Assembly: GCF_001748085.1 (NCBI RefSeq)
Contig: NZ_BBZK01000003.1
Coordinates: 682,001 to 746,000 of the forward strand
Length of the DNA stretch: 64,000 bases
Source: Streptomyces sp. TP-A0874
GTDB taxonomy: Bacteria > Actinomycetota > Actinomycetes > Streptomycetales > Streptomycetaceae
Direction: 5' to 3'
Shown here: piece after piece, positions 7,979 to 17,784 of the stretch
Position numbering within the stretch: position 1 is the stretch's first letter
Layout: each line of letters begins with the position of its first letter
Notes under the pieces: generated by a model
Database searches by the model: none
Seen by the model: the letters and a program-made list of their open reading frames with translations, nothing else
Told to the model about the DNA's origin: nothing
Program-made: the position numbers and the translations under genes

Positions 7979-9151
7979 TCAGGGCAGTGCGAGCATCTGC
8001 TCCAGCGCCTGCTTGGCGTACCTCTCCGTCTCCGGATCCACCCGGATGCGGTTGACCGGCTTGCCGTCCGCCAGCGACTCCAGCGCCCAGACCAGGTGCG
8101 GCAGGTCGATGCGGTTCATCGTGGAGCAGAAGCAGACCGTCTTGTCGAGGAAGACCACCGTCTTGTCGCTGTGGCGGTTCGCCAGGCGGCGCACCAGGTT
8201 CAGCTCGGTGCCGATGGCCCAGCTGGAGCCGGCCGGGGCGGCCTCGAGGGTCTTGATGATGTACTCGGTCGAGCCGACCTGGTCCGCGGCCTGGACCACC
8301 TCGTGGCGGCACTCCGGGTGCACCAGGACGTTGACGTCGGGGATCCGGCTCCGGACGTCCCGCACCGAGTCGAGCGAGAAGCGGCCGTGTACCGAGCAGT
8401 GGCCGCGCCACAGGATCATCTTGGCGGCGCGGAGCTCCTCCGCGGTCAGCCCGCCGTTCGGTCGGTGCGGGTTGTAGACCACGCAGTCGTCGAGGGACAT
8501 GCCCATGTCGCGGACCGCGGTGTTGCGGCCCAGGTGCTGGTCGGGGAGGAAGAGCACCTTTTCGCCCTGCTGGAAGGCCCAGTCCAGGGCGCGCGCCGCG
8601 TTCGACGAGGTGCAGATCGTGCCGCCGTGCCGGCCGGTGAAGGCCTTGATGTCGGCCGAGGAGTTCATGTACGAGACCGGAACCGTCCGGTCCGCGATCC
8701 CGGCGTCGGTCAGCACGTCCCAGCACTCGGCCACCTGCTCGGCGGTGGCCATGTCGGCCATCGAGCAGCCGGCGGCCAGGTCGGGCAGGACGACCTGCTG
8801 GTCGTCGGTGGTCAGGATGTCCGCGGACTCGGCCATGAAGTGCACACCGCAGAAGACGATGTACTCGGCCTGCGGGCGGGCGGCCGCGTCCCGGGCCAGC
8901 TTGAAGGAGTCGCCGGTGACATCCGCGAACTGGATGACCTCGTCCCGCTGGTAGTGGTGGCCGAGCACGAAGACCCGTTCCCCGAGCCGTTCCTTCGCCG
9001 CGCGGGCCCGTTCCACCAGATCCGGGTCGGACGGCGCGGGGAGGTCTCCGGGACACTCCACGCCGCGCTCGCTCTTCGGGTCCGCGTCACGGCCGAGCAG
9101 GAGGAGGGCCAGCGGCGTCGGCTGGACGTCGAGAGGTTGGGCGGTGGTCAC
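7979..9151 (-). CDS. nadA: Quinolinate synthase A
   Basis: 4Fe-4S enzyme that condenses iminoaspartate with dihydroxyacetone phosphate to quinolinate in de novo NAD synthesis. The 390-aa protein shows the three cluster cysteines in YIVFCGVHFMAES, GGTICTSSNAA and VLVHPECRHEV, plus FVLGHHYQRDE near the N-terminus. GTG at 9149-9151 is preferred to the GTG three codons upstream because AAAGGG then sits at a normal distance. nadB and nadC are not adjacent. It is divergent from the Fe-S carrier gene erpA across a 252-bp region with repeated dyads. Confidence 0.95.
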   Translation of the reverse strand: MTTAQPLDVQPTPLALLLLGRDADPKSERGVECPGDLPAPSDPDLVERARAAKERLGERVFVLGHHYQRDEVIQFADVTGDSFKLARDAAARPQAEYIVFCGVHFMAESADILTTDDQQVVLPDLAAGCSMADMATAEQVAECWDVLTDAGIADRTVPVSYMNSSADIKAFTGRHGGTICTSSNAARALDWAFQQGEKVLFLPDQHLGRNTAVRDMGMSLDDCVVYNPHRPNGGLTAEELRAAKMILWRGHCSVHGRFSLDSVRDVRSRIPDVNVLVHPECRHEVVQAADQVGSTEYIIKTLEAAPAGSSWAIGTELNLVRRLANRHSDKTVVFLDKTVCFCSTMNRIDLPHLVWALESLADGKPVNRIRVDPETERYAKQALEQMLALP

Positions 9152-9187
9152 GTCACGCACCCTTTCTTGGTTTCACAGACACCTTTT

Positions 9188-9234
9188 CGTCTGATTGACG
9201 TTATCTATCATAACCGCTTCGCGTCAGATTGACG
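9188..9234. promoter_or_regulatory. Repeated-dyad control region between nadA and erpA
   Basis: Two near-identical 13-mers, CGTCTGATTGACG (9188-9200) and CGTCAGATTGACG (9222-9234), start 34 bp apart. Each is a CGTC-N5-GACG dyad. Between them, touching the first, is a third dyad GTTAT-N5-ATAAC (9200-9214). On the minus strand CTGACG and GATAAC can serve as -35 and -10 of nadA at 16-bp spacing, so bound protein would cover that promoter. The regulator is not identifiable from sequence. Confidence 0.6.
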
Positions 9235-9403
9235 ATGGGCAAAGCGTCGATGTGACGCATTCCCCGCGTCGGCGCGGTGCTCCCTCTTGCGGCCCGGTGT
9301 GCGAGCATGAACGTGGAACGAACGCCGTCGGCCCCGGAATGAAACGGGGGCGCCGTAGGTTCCAGCCCACGGCAGGCGATCCGTACAACCCTGGAGAGAG
9401 CAG

Positions 9404-9757
9404 ATGACCGTTCAGGACGAGACCACCGCGAGCGACGGCATTCTCCTGTCCGACACAGCTGCCGCGAAGGTCAAGAGCTTGCTGGAGCAAGAGGGGCGTG
9501 ACGACCTCTCGCTACGCGTCGCGGTCCAGCCGGGTGGCTGCTCCGGCCTGCGTTACCAGCTGTTCTTCGACGAGCGCTCCCTCGACGGCGACGTGGTGAA
9601 GGACTTCGGCGGGGTCAAGGTCGTCACCGACCGGATGAGCGCCCCCTACCTGAGCGGCGCCTCCATCGACTTCGTCGACACCATCGAGAAGCAGGGCTTC
9701 ACCATCGACAACCCGAACGCCACCGGCTCCTGCGCCTGCGGCGACTCCTTCAGCTGA
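9404..9757 (+). CDS. erpA: A-type Fe-S carrier (HesB/ErpA family)
   Basis: 117-aa protein that carries Fe-S clusters to apo-enzymes. The three ligand cysteines are in QPGGCSGLRY and the C-terminal GSCACGDSF (C-x-C), the A-type signature. ATG at 9404 has GGAGAG upstream. It is divergent from nadA, itself a 4Fe-4S enzyme, across a shared control region. The gene corresponds to Rv2204c in the conserved actinobacterial block. ErpA is used because sequence alone does not separate the A-type subfamilies. Confidence 0.88.
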   Translation: MTVQDETTASDGILLSDTAAAKVKSLLEQEGRDDLSLRVAVQPGGCSGLRYQLFFDERSLDGDVVKDFGGVKVVTDRMSAPYLSGASIDFVDTIEKQGFTIDNPNATGSCACGDSFS

Positions 9758-9785
9758 CTCAGCCGGCGGCGGACGCCCCGGACAC

Positions 9786-9835
9786 GACGGAGCGGAGGCG
9801 GCGGAACCCCCCACAGGTCCGCCGCCTCCGCCGTC
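9786..9835. terminator. Bidirectional terminator after erpA
   Basis: 13-bp perfect stem (9793-9805 with 9818-9830), extended by GACGG/CCGTC outer arms and followed by TTTA. It lies between the convergent erpA and 9851-11377 genes. Confidence 0.8.
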
Positions 9836-9850
9836 TTTACTCCCCCCGCG

Positions 9851-11377
9851 CTAATGCTTCAGGGGGACGGTCTCGCCCGTCGTCTCGTCGACCACCTCGC
9901 GGTCGCCCAGCGGCTTGTCGAGCGTCACCTTCCGCTCGTGCAGCTTGGCCATCCCGATACAGGCCCGCCCGGGCTCCTTCGGCGCGCCGGAGACCTCAGC
10001 CCGCACCGTTCCGGAAGCCGGTTCCGCGGTGGCGGAGTAGTGGCTGCAGACGCCGCCCCAGAACCGCAGCGTCAGGGTGCGCCCGTCCGCCCGGTACGAG
10101 TGCAGGCGCGCGGTGGCCTGCCCGTCGGACCGCGTCGGCTTCGGCTCCTTGGGCGACTGCGACGGCGCGTCGAGATACTCCGGGGCGATCGCGGGATGGG
10201 TGACCGTGACCGGCGAGCCGCCGGGGCGCTCCACCCGGAAGAGCCAGGAGGGCACCAGGGTGCGTTCGCCCGCCACCGAGTGCGTCGCCAAGCCGAACAC
10301 CGCCTCCGTGACCTCCGCGGGCTCACCTGCGGGGGACGCCTCCCCCGCGTAGGCGCAGACTCGCGGCGCGGGATCGCCGCCCTTCTTGTGCTCCGCGCCC
10401 GCTCCACCCGGCTCGGGCAGCTTGTGCGGGGGCGGGGAGGCGCAGCCGGGAGCGTCGGCGCCGCCGGCCTCGCCCAGCCGGTCGAGCGTCTCCGCGGCGC
10501 CGAGCACCGGGTACTCGGCCCCCTTCCGGAACGTCGCCAGATGTCCGCTGCCGCCGACGACCTGGCCGTCCGAACCCACCTGGAAACCAGTGTGCCAGCC
10601 GTGGGTTGGCAGCCCGGCCACCACCGGGTCGGCGTTCACCGTCCGCACCGCCCCGATCGTCCGGCCCGCGTCGAGTTTCGCCTTGCCGAGCCCCGCGGCG
10701 CGCAGCGCCGGCCGGACGGCCTTCCGCGCCGCCTCCTCGGAGACCGCCCGGCCCGCCGAACCGGCCCGGTCCTCGGCGCGGCAGGCGGTTGACCCGACGT
10801 CCTTGCGGTGCTCACCGCTCGCCTGCGGCCCGCAGTCGGTGCCGACCGCGGTGCCGTAGCGGGAGTACGTCCAGGAGCCCGGGGCCTTCTCCACCACTTC
10901 GAGCGTCGGCCCGGCGCCCTCCTTGCCCTCGCCCACCGCCCAGACCCCGGCCTCCAGCTTCGGCGTGCCCGGCACATCCAGCGCCGCGGCGAGCCGCTCG
11001 ACCTGCTCCTCGGTGACCTTCCCGGCGGGGCGGTGCACCGCGGCGCTGCCCGGCCCGGCAGGGAGGTCGCCGGTCGCCCGGTAGCGCTTCCCCGCCGGGT
11101 CGGGCTCGCCCGGCGCGATGCCCGGGCCGGCGGGGGCGCGCGGAAGGTCGTCGATGCGCAGCGGGGGCGGTTCGCCCTGCCCCGCCACCTCGCCGCGAGG
11201 CCCGCTCGAAGCGGTCGCGGCCCAGAAGGCGCCGCCGCCTCCGGCCAGCAGCACCGCGACGGCCGAGGCGACGACCACCGCGGAACGCTGCCTCTTCGCC
11301 CCGGAGGCCGGGCTCTCCGGGCCGTCGGGGCTGTCCGGACTGTCCGGGCGTTCTTCCGAAGTCTTGTCGCTGCTCAC
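9851..11377 (-). CDS. Membrane-anchored extracytoplasmic protein, unknown
   Basis: 508-aa protein: a polar Ser/Asp/Pro-rich cytoplasmic start, one transmembrane helix (AVVVASAVAVLLAGGGGAFWAA, residues ~33-54), then a long Pro/Gly/Glu-rich exterior domain containing about eight cysteines. No catalytic motif is recognised. GTG at 11375-11377 has AGGAG 7 nt upstream. Its place between the adenosine-kinase-like gene and erpA matches the unknown membrane protein Rv2203 in M. tuberculosis, so the linkage is old even though the exterior sequence looks fast-evolving. It may be a sensor or cell-wall protein; nothing in the sequence decides. Confidence 0.75.
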   Translation of the reverse strand: MSSDKTSEERPDSPDSPDGPESPASGAKRQRSAVVVASAVAVLLAGGGGAFWAATASSGPRGEVAGQGEPPPLRIDDLPRAPAGPGIAPGEPDPAGKRYRATGDLPAGPGSAAVHRPAGKVTEEQVERLAAALDVPGTPKLEAGVWAVGEGKEGAGPTLEVVEKAPGSWTYSRYGTAVGTDCGPQASGEHRKDVGSTACRAEDRAGSAGRAVSEEAARKAVRPALRAAGLGKAKLDAGRTIGAVRTVNADPVVAGLPTHGWHTGFQVGSDGQVVGGSGHLATFRKGAEYPVLGAAETLDRLGEAGGADAPGCASPPPHKLPEPGGAGAEHKKGGDPAPRVCAYAGEASPAGEPAEVTEAVFGLATHSVAGERTLVPSWLFRVERPGGSPVTVTHPAIAPEYLDAPSQSPKEPKPTRSDGQATARLHSYRADGRTLTLRFWGGVCSHYSATAEPASGTVRAEVSGAPKEPGRACIGMAKLHERKVTLDKPLGDREVVDETTGETVPLKH

Positions 11378-11581
11378 CGAATTGCTCCTCTGCCCGCTCG
11401 ACGGCGATCGTCGGTCCTCGTCTCAGTGAGGACGCCGGTTGGACGGAGCAGTGGCGCGAGTGGTTCCCGCGAGTGCCGGGCCTCAGGGGGACCGCCCTTG
11501 GCGGCTGTGACCGCGGTGCGGGGGAAAAGGGCGGCTATCGGGCGGTTTTGACAGGTCGGAAGCGGGAGTCGGAAAGGGTAG

Positions 11582-12604
<1,023 letters not shown>

Positions 12605-12610
12605 CCGCGC

Positions 12611-12658
12611 CCGCCGGGCCGCCCGCCGGGCCGCCCGCCGGGCCGCCCGCCGGGCGGC
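12611..12658. repeat. 12-bp tandem repeat, four units
   Basis: Three exact copies of CCGCCGGGCCGC (12611-12622, 12623-12634, 12635-12646) and a fourth with one change (12647-12658), lying wholly between two convergent stop codons. Confidence 0.9.
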
Positions 12659-12660
12659 CC
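12640..12660. terminator. Palindromic hairpin at the end of the tandem repeat
   Basis: 10-bp arms 12640-12649 and 12651-12660 around a single central base. Lying between convergent genes, it probably terminates both. Confidence 0.6.
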
Positions 12661-12686
12661 GGAGCGCTGTCCGGAGCGGGCGGGGG

Positions 12687-14108
12687 TCAGAGCCGGCGGC
12701 GCACCAGATAGGCCGCGCCGCGCTCCGCCGCACGCTCGCCCGCGTACTCCTGGCCGCGCATCCTGCACCACGCCGGGATGTCAAGCCGGGCCGCCTCGTC
12801 GTCGGAGAGCACGGCGACCAACGAGCCCACCGGCGCCCCACCGATCGCCCTGGCCAACTCGATCACCGGGATCGGGCACCGCTTCCCCAGCGAGTCGACC
12901 GTCAGCGCCGGAGCCTCCTCCCGGGCCGGGGCGGCCTCGCCCCGCTGCCGCTCGGCGGCCGGACGGTCCCCGGACGCGCTCGGCGCACCCAGCTTCTCGC
13001 GGACACCCCCGACCACCTCCGGCAGCACCGTCAGAAAGCGCTCCACCGTCTCCTCCTCCGTCCCAGGGGGCAGCGAGACGCGGATGTTGCCCTCCGACAG
13101 CACCCCCATGGCCCGGAGCACATGGCTCGGGGTCAGTGTGCTCGCGGTGCACGAGGACCCGGAGGAGACCGAGAACCCCCGCCGGTCCAGCTCGTGCAGC
13201 AGCGCCTCACCGTCGACGTAGAGGCAGGAGAAGGTCAGCAGGTGCGGCAGTCGGCGCAGCGGGTCGCCGACGACCTCCACCTCCGGCACCAGCTCCGGCA
13301 CCCGGGCGCGGATCCGGTCCACCAGTGCCCGCAGCCGCTCCGCCTCCGCCGCCGCCTCCTGGCGCACCGCGCGCAGCGAGGCGGCGGCGGCCACCGCCGC
13401 CGGGATGTTCTCGAAGCCCGGCGTCCGGCCGTGTTCGCGCTCGTCGGCGGGCGCCGGGCCGGCGAAACGGACCCCCTTCCGCACCACCAGCAGCCCGACG
13501 CCCGGCGGCCCGCCCCACTTGTGGGCGCTGGCGGTGAGCAGGGACCAGTCGCCCCCGACCGGACCCCAGCCGAGCGACTGGGCGGCGTCCACCAGCAGCG
13601 GCACCTGCGCGGCCCGGCAGATCTCCGCGACCTCCGGCACGGGTTGCTCGGTGCCCACCTCGTGGTTGGCGGACTGGAGGCAGGCGAGTGCGGCGCCGTC
13701 GCGCAGCGCCGCCGCGAAGGCGTTCGGCGCCACCCGTCCGCCGTGGTCCACCGGGACGGTCTCCAGCGTGCCGCCGTCGTCCACGTGGACCTGGGCGGCC
13801 GCCAGCACACACGAGTGCTCGACGGCGGAGACGACCAGGTGGCGGCTGGCGCGCCGCCGTCCGTTCAGCGCCCCGGCGATCCCGGTGTGCACGGCCTGGG
13901 TGCCCGAAGGGGTGAAGGAGAGCTCGTCCGGGCGGCACCCTGCCTCGGCCGCGGCGGTCTCCCGGGCCGCGTCGAGCAGCAGCCGGGCTTTCCGGCCCTC
14001 GCGGTGCAGTCGGGCGGGGTCGGCCCAACCGTCCTCCAAGGCGGCCAGCAGAGCCTGCTGGGCCACGGGGTGGAGCGGAGCCGAAGAAGCGCTGTCGAAG
14101 TAGGCCAC
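12687..14108 (-). CDS. Cysteine desulfurase fused to a TusA sulfurtransferase domain
   Basis: 473-aa two-domain protein. Residues 1 to ~380 are a class V PLP desulfurase: the PLP lysine in SAHKWGGPPG and the persulfide cysteine in SVSSGSSCTAS. The last ~75 residues are a TusA/SirA domain with its CPxP motif (GKRCPIPVIELARAI). The desulfurase takes sulfur from cysteine and the TusA cysteine can accept the persulfide, so donor and acceptor sit in one chain. GTG at 14106-14108 begins VAYFDSASSAP, the normal N-terminus; no ribosome site is visible. It is divergent from ctaC. Likely receivers of the sulfur are Fe-S, thiolation or molybdenum-cofactor pathways. Confidence 0.9.
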   Translation of the reverse strand: MAYFDSASSAPLHPVAQQALLAALEDGWADPARLHREGRKARLLLDAARETAAAEAGCRPDELSFTPSGTQAVHTGIAGALNGRRRASRHLVVSAVEHSCVLAAAQVHVDDGGTLETVPVDHGGRVAPNAFAAALRDGAALACLQSANHEVGTEQPVPEVAEICRAAQVPLLVDAAQSLGWGPVGGDWSLLTASAHKWGGPPGVGLLVVRKGVRFAGPAPADEREHGRTPGFENIPAAVAAAASLRAVRQEAAAEAERLRALVDRIRARVPELVPEVEVVGDPLRRLPHLLTFSCLYVDGEALLHELDRRGFSVSSGSSCTASTLTPSHVLRAMGVLSEGNIRVSLPPGTEEETVERFLTVLPEVVGGVREKLGAPSASGDRPAAERQRGEAAPAREEAPALTVDSLGKRCPIPVIELARAIGGAPVGSLVAVLSDDEAARLDIPAWCRMRGQEYAGERAAERGAAYLVRRRL

Positions 14109-14566
14109 GGCGGCACGGTAACCCGCCCACCGCGCCCGGCCCAGGCGCGGCCCGGCCGGGGGGAAGTCCGAAGTGGAGGGCGGGGGCCACGGGGAGGAGC
14201 CCCCGCCGGGTGTGCTTCGATCGGGCGGGGTCGTGTCGTTCGGTCTCCGCGGTGCCGCGCGGCTCCGCGCCTCCGGGGCCGTGCGCCCCGGCCGGCACCG
14301 GGAAGCGCTCGCACCGGACCGGCCGAAAGCCCTGGTGACTCCGGCGCGGGAGACCTCCCGCGCCGTGCGATCCCGGGCGCCGGCTCCGGCCGCTTGCTCC
14401 CCGGAGATGCAAACGACGCACCCTGGGGCACCCTCCCCGCACGGTGCTCGGGGACGTCCAGTAGGGTTTGGTCCGCATAAACATCCAAACCCTGCCCGTG
14501 ACAGGGTCGGCGACCGACCAGAGAGCGGCCGCGGATCGGCGGGCGAGACTCTCGGGAAGGCGCTAC
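14109..14566. other. 458-bp noncoding region upstream of ctaC
   Basis: Holds the promoters of the desulfurase (left) and the ctaC operon (right). The first ~340 bp are GC-rich with short hairpins and no convincing reading frame. The last 100 bp are lower in GC and contain the dyad at 14463-14493. No gene is seen in it. Confidence 0.6.
14463..14493 (+). promoter_or_regulatory. Dyad AGGGTTTGG-N13-CCAAACCCT upstream of ctaC
   Basis: Perfect 9-bp inverted repeat (14463-14471 with 14485-14493) with an AT-rich spacer CGCATAAACAT, about 75 nt before the ctaC GTG. It could be an operator over the promoter or a leader stem-loop. It is unlike the Rex site (TGTGAAC-type) known for respiratory genes. 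Confidence 0.5.
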
Positions 14567-15529
14567 GTGAGTCCCAACGGCTCCGACCGCTCGTCGCGGC
14601 GCCCGATGTGGCGGCTGTTGCCGCAGGCGCTGGCCGCGGGCCTGGTCCTGGTGACCGCCACCGGTTGCACATACAAGGACTTTCCCCGCCTCGGCATGCC
14701 GACGCCGATCACGGAGGAGGCTCCCCGGATCCTCTCCCTGTGGCAGGGCTCGTGGGCGGCTGCGCTCGCCACGGGTGCCCTGGTGTGGGGACTGATCCTG
14801 TGGAGCATCTTCTTCCACAGGCGCAGCAGGACCAAGGTCGAGGTCCCCCACCAGACCCGCTACAACATGCCCATCGAGGCCCTCTACACGGTGGTCCCGC
14901 TGGTCATCATCTCGGTGCTGTTCTACTTCACCGCGCGCGATGAGACCGCGATCCTGAAGACCTCCGCGAAGCCGGACCACGTCATCAACGTGGTGGGCTT
15001 CCAGTGGAGCTGGGGCTTCAACTACATGGAGAACGTCGACGGGAACCCGTCCACTCCGAAGAAGCTGCCCTCCGAGGTCAGCTCCATCGCGGACAGCAAG
15101 CTCAAGGCGGTCCCCGAGGGCGCCGAGGGCGTCTACGACGTGGGCACTCCCGGAGAGCGCAACCCCCAGAACGGGGACCCGGGCCCGACCCTGTGGCTTC
15201 CCAAGGGCGAGACCGTCCAGTTCATCCTCACCTCGCGGGACGTCATCCACTCCTACTGGGTGCCGGCCTTCCTGATGAAGCTGGACGTCATCCCCGGCCA
15301 CACCAACGTCTTCCAGGTGACCCCGAGCAAGGAGGGCACCTACAAGGGCAAGTGTGCCGAGCTGTGCGGCGTCGACCACTCCCGAATGCTCTTCAACGTC
15401 AAGATCGTCTCCCCGGAGCGTTACCAGAAGCACCTGGAAGACCTGGCTAAGAAGGGCCAGACCGGGTACATCCCGGCGGGGATCCCCCAGACTGACGCCG
15501 CCAAGAATGCGGAGACGAACAATCCATGA
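14567..15529 (+). CDS. ctaC: Cytochrome c oxidase subunit II (aa3 type)
   Basis: 320-aa lipoprotein subunit with the CuA electron entry site. N-terminal signal ends in the lipobox TATGC ([15 protein letters not shown]), followed by two transmembrane helices (around [18 protein letters not shown] and [17 protein letters not shown]). The exterior cupredoxin domain has the CuA ligands [12 protein letters not shown]. The GTG at 14567 ([15 protein letters not shown]) has GGAAGG 6 nt upstream; a longer frame adds residues not seen in Streptomyces orthologues. The stop overlaps the ctaD ATG by 4 bp. Confidence 0.95.
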   Translation: MSPNGSDRSSRRPMWRLLPQALAAGLVLVTATGCTYKDFPRLGMPTPITEEAPRILSLWQGSWAAALATGALVWGLILWSIFFHRRSRTKVEVPHQTRYNMPIEALYTVVPLVIISVLFYFTARDETAILKTSAKPDHVINVVGFQWSWGFNYMENVDGNPSTPKKLPSEVSSIADSKLKAVPEGAEGVYDVGTPGERNPQNGDPGPTLWLPKGETVQFILTSRDVIHSYWVPAFLMKLDVIPGHTNVFQVTPSKEGTYKGKCAELCGVDHSRMLFNVKIVSPERYQKHLEDLAKKGQTGYIPAGIPQTDAAKNAETNNP

Positions 15530-17256
15530 GCATCCTCAATGAATCCCGGGGTGCCGCCGAAGCCGCGCCGGTAGCGGCGCCCGTCCGTCGGAAGAAACCG
15601 GGCAGCGCCGTGGTGCGGTGGTTGACCACCACCGACCACAAGACCATCGGCACGATGTACCTGGTGACGGCGTTCGCCTTCTTCATCGTCGGCGGTGTGA
15701 TGGCGCTGGTGATGCGCGCCGAACTCGCCCGCCCCGGCACGCAGGTGATCTCGAACGAGCAGTTCAACCAGGCGTTCACGATGCACGGCACGATCATGCT
15801 GCTGATGTTCGCGACGCCGCTGTTCGCCGGCTTCGCCAACTGGATCATGCCGCTCCAGATCGGCGCGCCGGATGTGGCCTTCCCCCGGCTGAACATGTTC
15901 GCCTACTGGCTCTACCTGTTCGGCTCGCTGATCGCGGTGGCCGGCTTCATCACGCCGCAGGGGGCCGCGGACTTCGGCTGGTTCGGTTACACCCCGCTCT
16001 CCGACGCGGTCCACACCCCCGGTGTCGGCGCCGACATGTGGATCATGGGTCTGGCCCTCTCCGGCTTCGGCACGATCCTGGGTTCGGTCAACTTCATCAC
16101 CACCGTCATCTGCATGCGGGCGCCCGGGATGACGATGTTCCGGATGCCGATCTTCACCTGGAACGTGCTGCTCACCGGTGTGCTGGTGCTGCTGGCCTTC
16201 CCGGTGCTGGCGGGTGCGCTGCTGGCGCTGGAGGTGGACCGGAAGTTCGGTGCCCACATCTTCGACGCCGCCAACGGCGGCGCGCTGCTGTGGCAGCACC
16301 TGTTCTGGTTCTTCGGGCACCCCGAGGTGTACATCATCGCCCTGCCGTTCTTCGGCATCGTCTCCGAGGTCATCCCGGTCTTCAGCCGGAAGCCGATGTT
16401 CGGCTACATCGGCCTGATCGGCGCGACGATCTCCATCGCCGGTCTCTCGGTGACGGTGTGGGCGCACCACATGTACGCCACCGGAGGCGTGCTACTACCC
16501 TTCTTCGCGTTCATGACCTTCCTGATCGCGGTGCCGACCGGTGTGAAGTTCTTCAACTGGGTGGGCACCATGTGGAAGGGCAGTCTCAGTTTCGAGACAC
16601 CGATGCTCTGGGCGGTCGGCTTCCTGGTGACCTTCCTCTTCGGTGGCCTGACGGGCGTCATCCTCGCCTCCCCGCCGCTGGACCTGCACGTGTCCGACTC
16701 CTACTTCGTGGTGGCGCACTTCCACTACGTGGTCTTCGGCACGGTCGTCTTCGCGATGTTCTCCGGCTTCCACTTCTGGTGGCCGAAGTTCACCGGCAAG
16801 ATGCTCGACGAGCGGCTCGGCAAGATCACCTTCTGGACGCTGTTCGTGGGCTTCCACGGCACGTTCCTGGTGCAGCACTGGCTCGGTGCGGAGGGCATGC
16901 CTCGGCGGTACCCGGACTACCTTGCCGCGGACGGCTTCACGCTGCTCAACACCGTCTCCACGATCGCCTCGTTCCTGCTGGGGCTGTCGGTGCTGCCGTT
17001 CTTCTACAACATCTGGAAGACCGCGAAGTACGCGCCGAAGGTCGAGGTCGACGACCCCTGGGGTTACGGCCGTTCGCTGGAGTGGGCGACTTCCTGCCCG
17101 CCGCCGCGGCACAACTTCCTCTCGCTGCCGCGGATCCGCTCCGAATCGCCGGCGTTCGACCTGCATCACCCGGAGATCACGGAGATGGAGCAGCTCGAGG
17201 CCCGCGAGACGGTGGCCGCCAAGGCCGTGACCGGTGACAAGGAGGCCGGCAAGTGA
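15526..17256 (+). CDS. ctaD: Cytochrome c oxidase subunit I
   Basis: 576-aa, roughly 12-helix catalytic subunit that reduces O2 and pumps protons in the plasma membrane. Heme/copper ligands are visible: [12 protein letters not shown] (low-spin heme a), [11 protein letters not shown] (CuB His and cross-linked Tyr), [10 protein letters not shown] (CuB His pair) and [11 protein letters not shown] (heme a3 and a). It begins [19 protein letters not shown] overlap with ctaC and GTGA overlap with ctaF indicate translational coupling. Confidence 0.97.
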   Translation: MSILNESRGAAEAAPVAAPVRRKKPGSAVVRWLTTTDHKTIGTMYLVTAFAFFIVGGVMALVMRAELARPGTQVISNEQFNQAFTMHGTIMLLMFATPLFAGFANWIMPLQIGAPDVAFPRLNMFAYWLYLFGSLIAVAGFITPQGAADFGWFGYTPLSDAVHTPGVGADMWIMGLALSGFGTILGSVNFITTVICMRAPGMTMFRMPIFTWNVLLTGVLVLLAFPVLAGALLALEVDRKFGAHIFDAANGGALLWQHLFWFFGHPEVYIIALPFFGIVSEVIPVFSRKPMFGYIGLIGATISIAGLSVTVWAHHMYATGGVLLPFFAFMTFLIAVPTGVKFFNWVGTMWKGSLSFETPMLWAVGFLVTFLFGGLTGVILASPPLDLHVSDSYFVVAHFHYVVFGTVVFAMFSGFHFWWPKFTGKMLDERLGKITFWTLFVGFHGTFLVQHWLGAEGMPRRYPDYLAADGFTLLNTVSTIASFLLGLSVLPFFYNIWKTAKYAPKVEVDDPWGYGRSLEWATSCPPPRHNFLSLPRIRSESPAFDLHHPEITEMEQLEARETVAAKAVTGDKEAGK

Positions 17257-17651
17257 AGATCCAGGGACGCATTTTCGCCTGGCTGGCCGTCTTCCTCCTG
17301 ATCGTCTCGATCGTCTACGGGGTCTGGTCGAAGGAGCCGGTCGGCACCACCGCCCTGTTCCTCGGCTTCGGCCTGGCGATCATGATCGGCTTCTACCTGG
17401 CCTACACCGCTCGCCGGGTGGACGCGGGCGCGCAGGACAACAAGGAGGCCGAGGTAGCGGACGAGGCCGGCGAGGTGGGCTTCTTCAGCCCGTACAGCTG
17501 GCAGCCGCTGGCGCTGGCCGTCGGGTGCGCGCTCATCTTCCTGGGCATCGCCTTCGGCTGGTGGCTGATGTACTACTCGGTGCCGTTCCTCCTCCTGGGG
17601 GTCTTCGGCTGGGTGTTCGAGTACTACCACGGCGAGAACCAGAACCAGTGA
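17253..17651 (+). CDS. ctaF: Cytochrome c oxidase subunit IV (actinobacterial type)
   Basis: 132-aa membrane protein with four predicted helices ([76 protein letters not shown]), typical of the small accessory subunit of actinobacterial aa3 oxidase. The GTG start overlaps the ctaD stop. It is the last gene of ctaC-ctaD-ctaF and is followed by two hairpins. Confidence 0.92.
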   Translation: MKIQGRIFAWLAVFLLIVSIVYGVWSKEPVGTTALFLGFGLAIMIGFYLAYTARRVDAGAQDNKEAEVADEAGEVGFFSPYSWQPLALAVGCALIFLGIAFGWWLMYYSVPFLLLGVFGWVFEYYHGENQNQ

Positions 17652-17654
17652 GTC

Positions 17655-17676
17655 CCGTGCGCCCTCGGGCGCACGG
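17655..17676 (+). terminator. Terminator hairpin after ctaF
   Basis: Arms CCGTGCGCCC (17655-17664) and GGGCGCACGG (17667-17676), 4 bp beyond the ctaF stop. Confidence 0.75.
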
Positions 17677-17682
17677 AGGCTC

Positions 17683-17730
17683 GTCGAGCCGGCCCCTCGG
17701 GACCTCGGAGTCCCGGGAGGTCGGCTCGAC
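17683..17730 (+). terminator. Second hairpin after ctaF
   Basis: GTCGAGCCG (17683-17691) pairs with CGGCTCGAC (17722-17730), with a further CTCGGGAC/GTCCCGGG stem nested inside. With the preceding hairpin it separates the oxidase operon from the transpeptidase gene. Confidence 0.65.
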
Positions 17731-17770
17731 CCGTTCGGCCGCATCCAGCGGGCTGAAGGGGTTGACTTTC

Positions 17771-17776
17771 CATAAT
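17771..17776 (+). promoter_or_regulatory. -10 box CATAAT for the L,D-transpeptidase
   Basis: CATAAT ends 8 nt before the ATG at 17785, which places the expected transcription start at or within a base or two of the ATG and implies a leaderless mRNA. The surrounding TTTCCATAATTTG is unusually AT-rich for this genome. Confidence 0.6.
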
Positions 17777-17784
17777 TTGTGGCC

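Noticed and set aside
13122..14480. Plus-strand frames opposite the cysteine desulfurase
   Set aside because: Gln/Arg/Gly-rich antisense frames without start signals; the desulfurase frame has all catalytic residues.
14463..14493. Rex (redox) operator at ctaC
   Set aside because: The dyad AGGGTTTGG/CCAAACCCT does not fit the TGTGAAC-N-GTTCACA type consensus.
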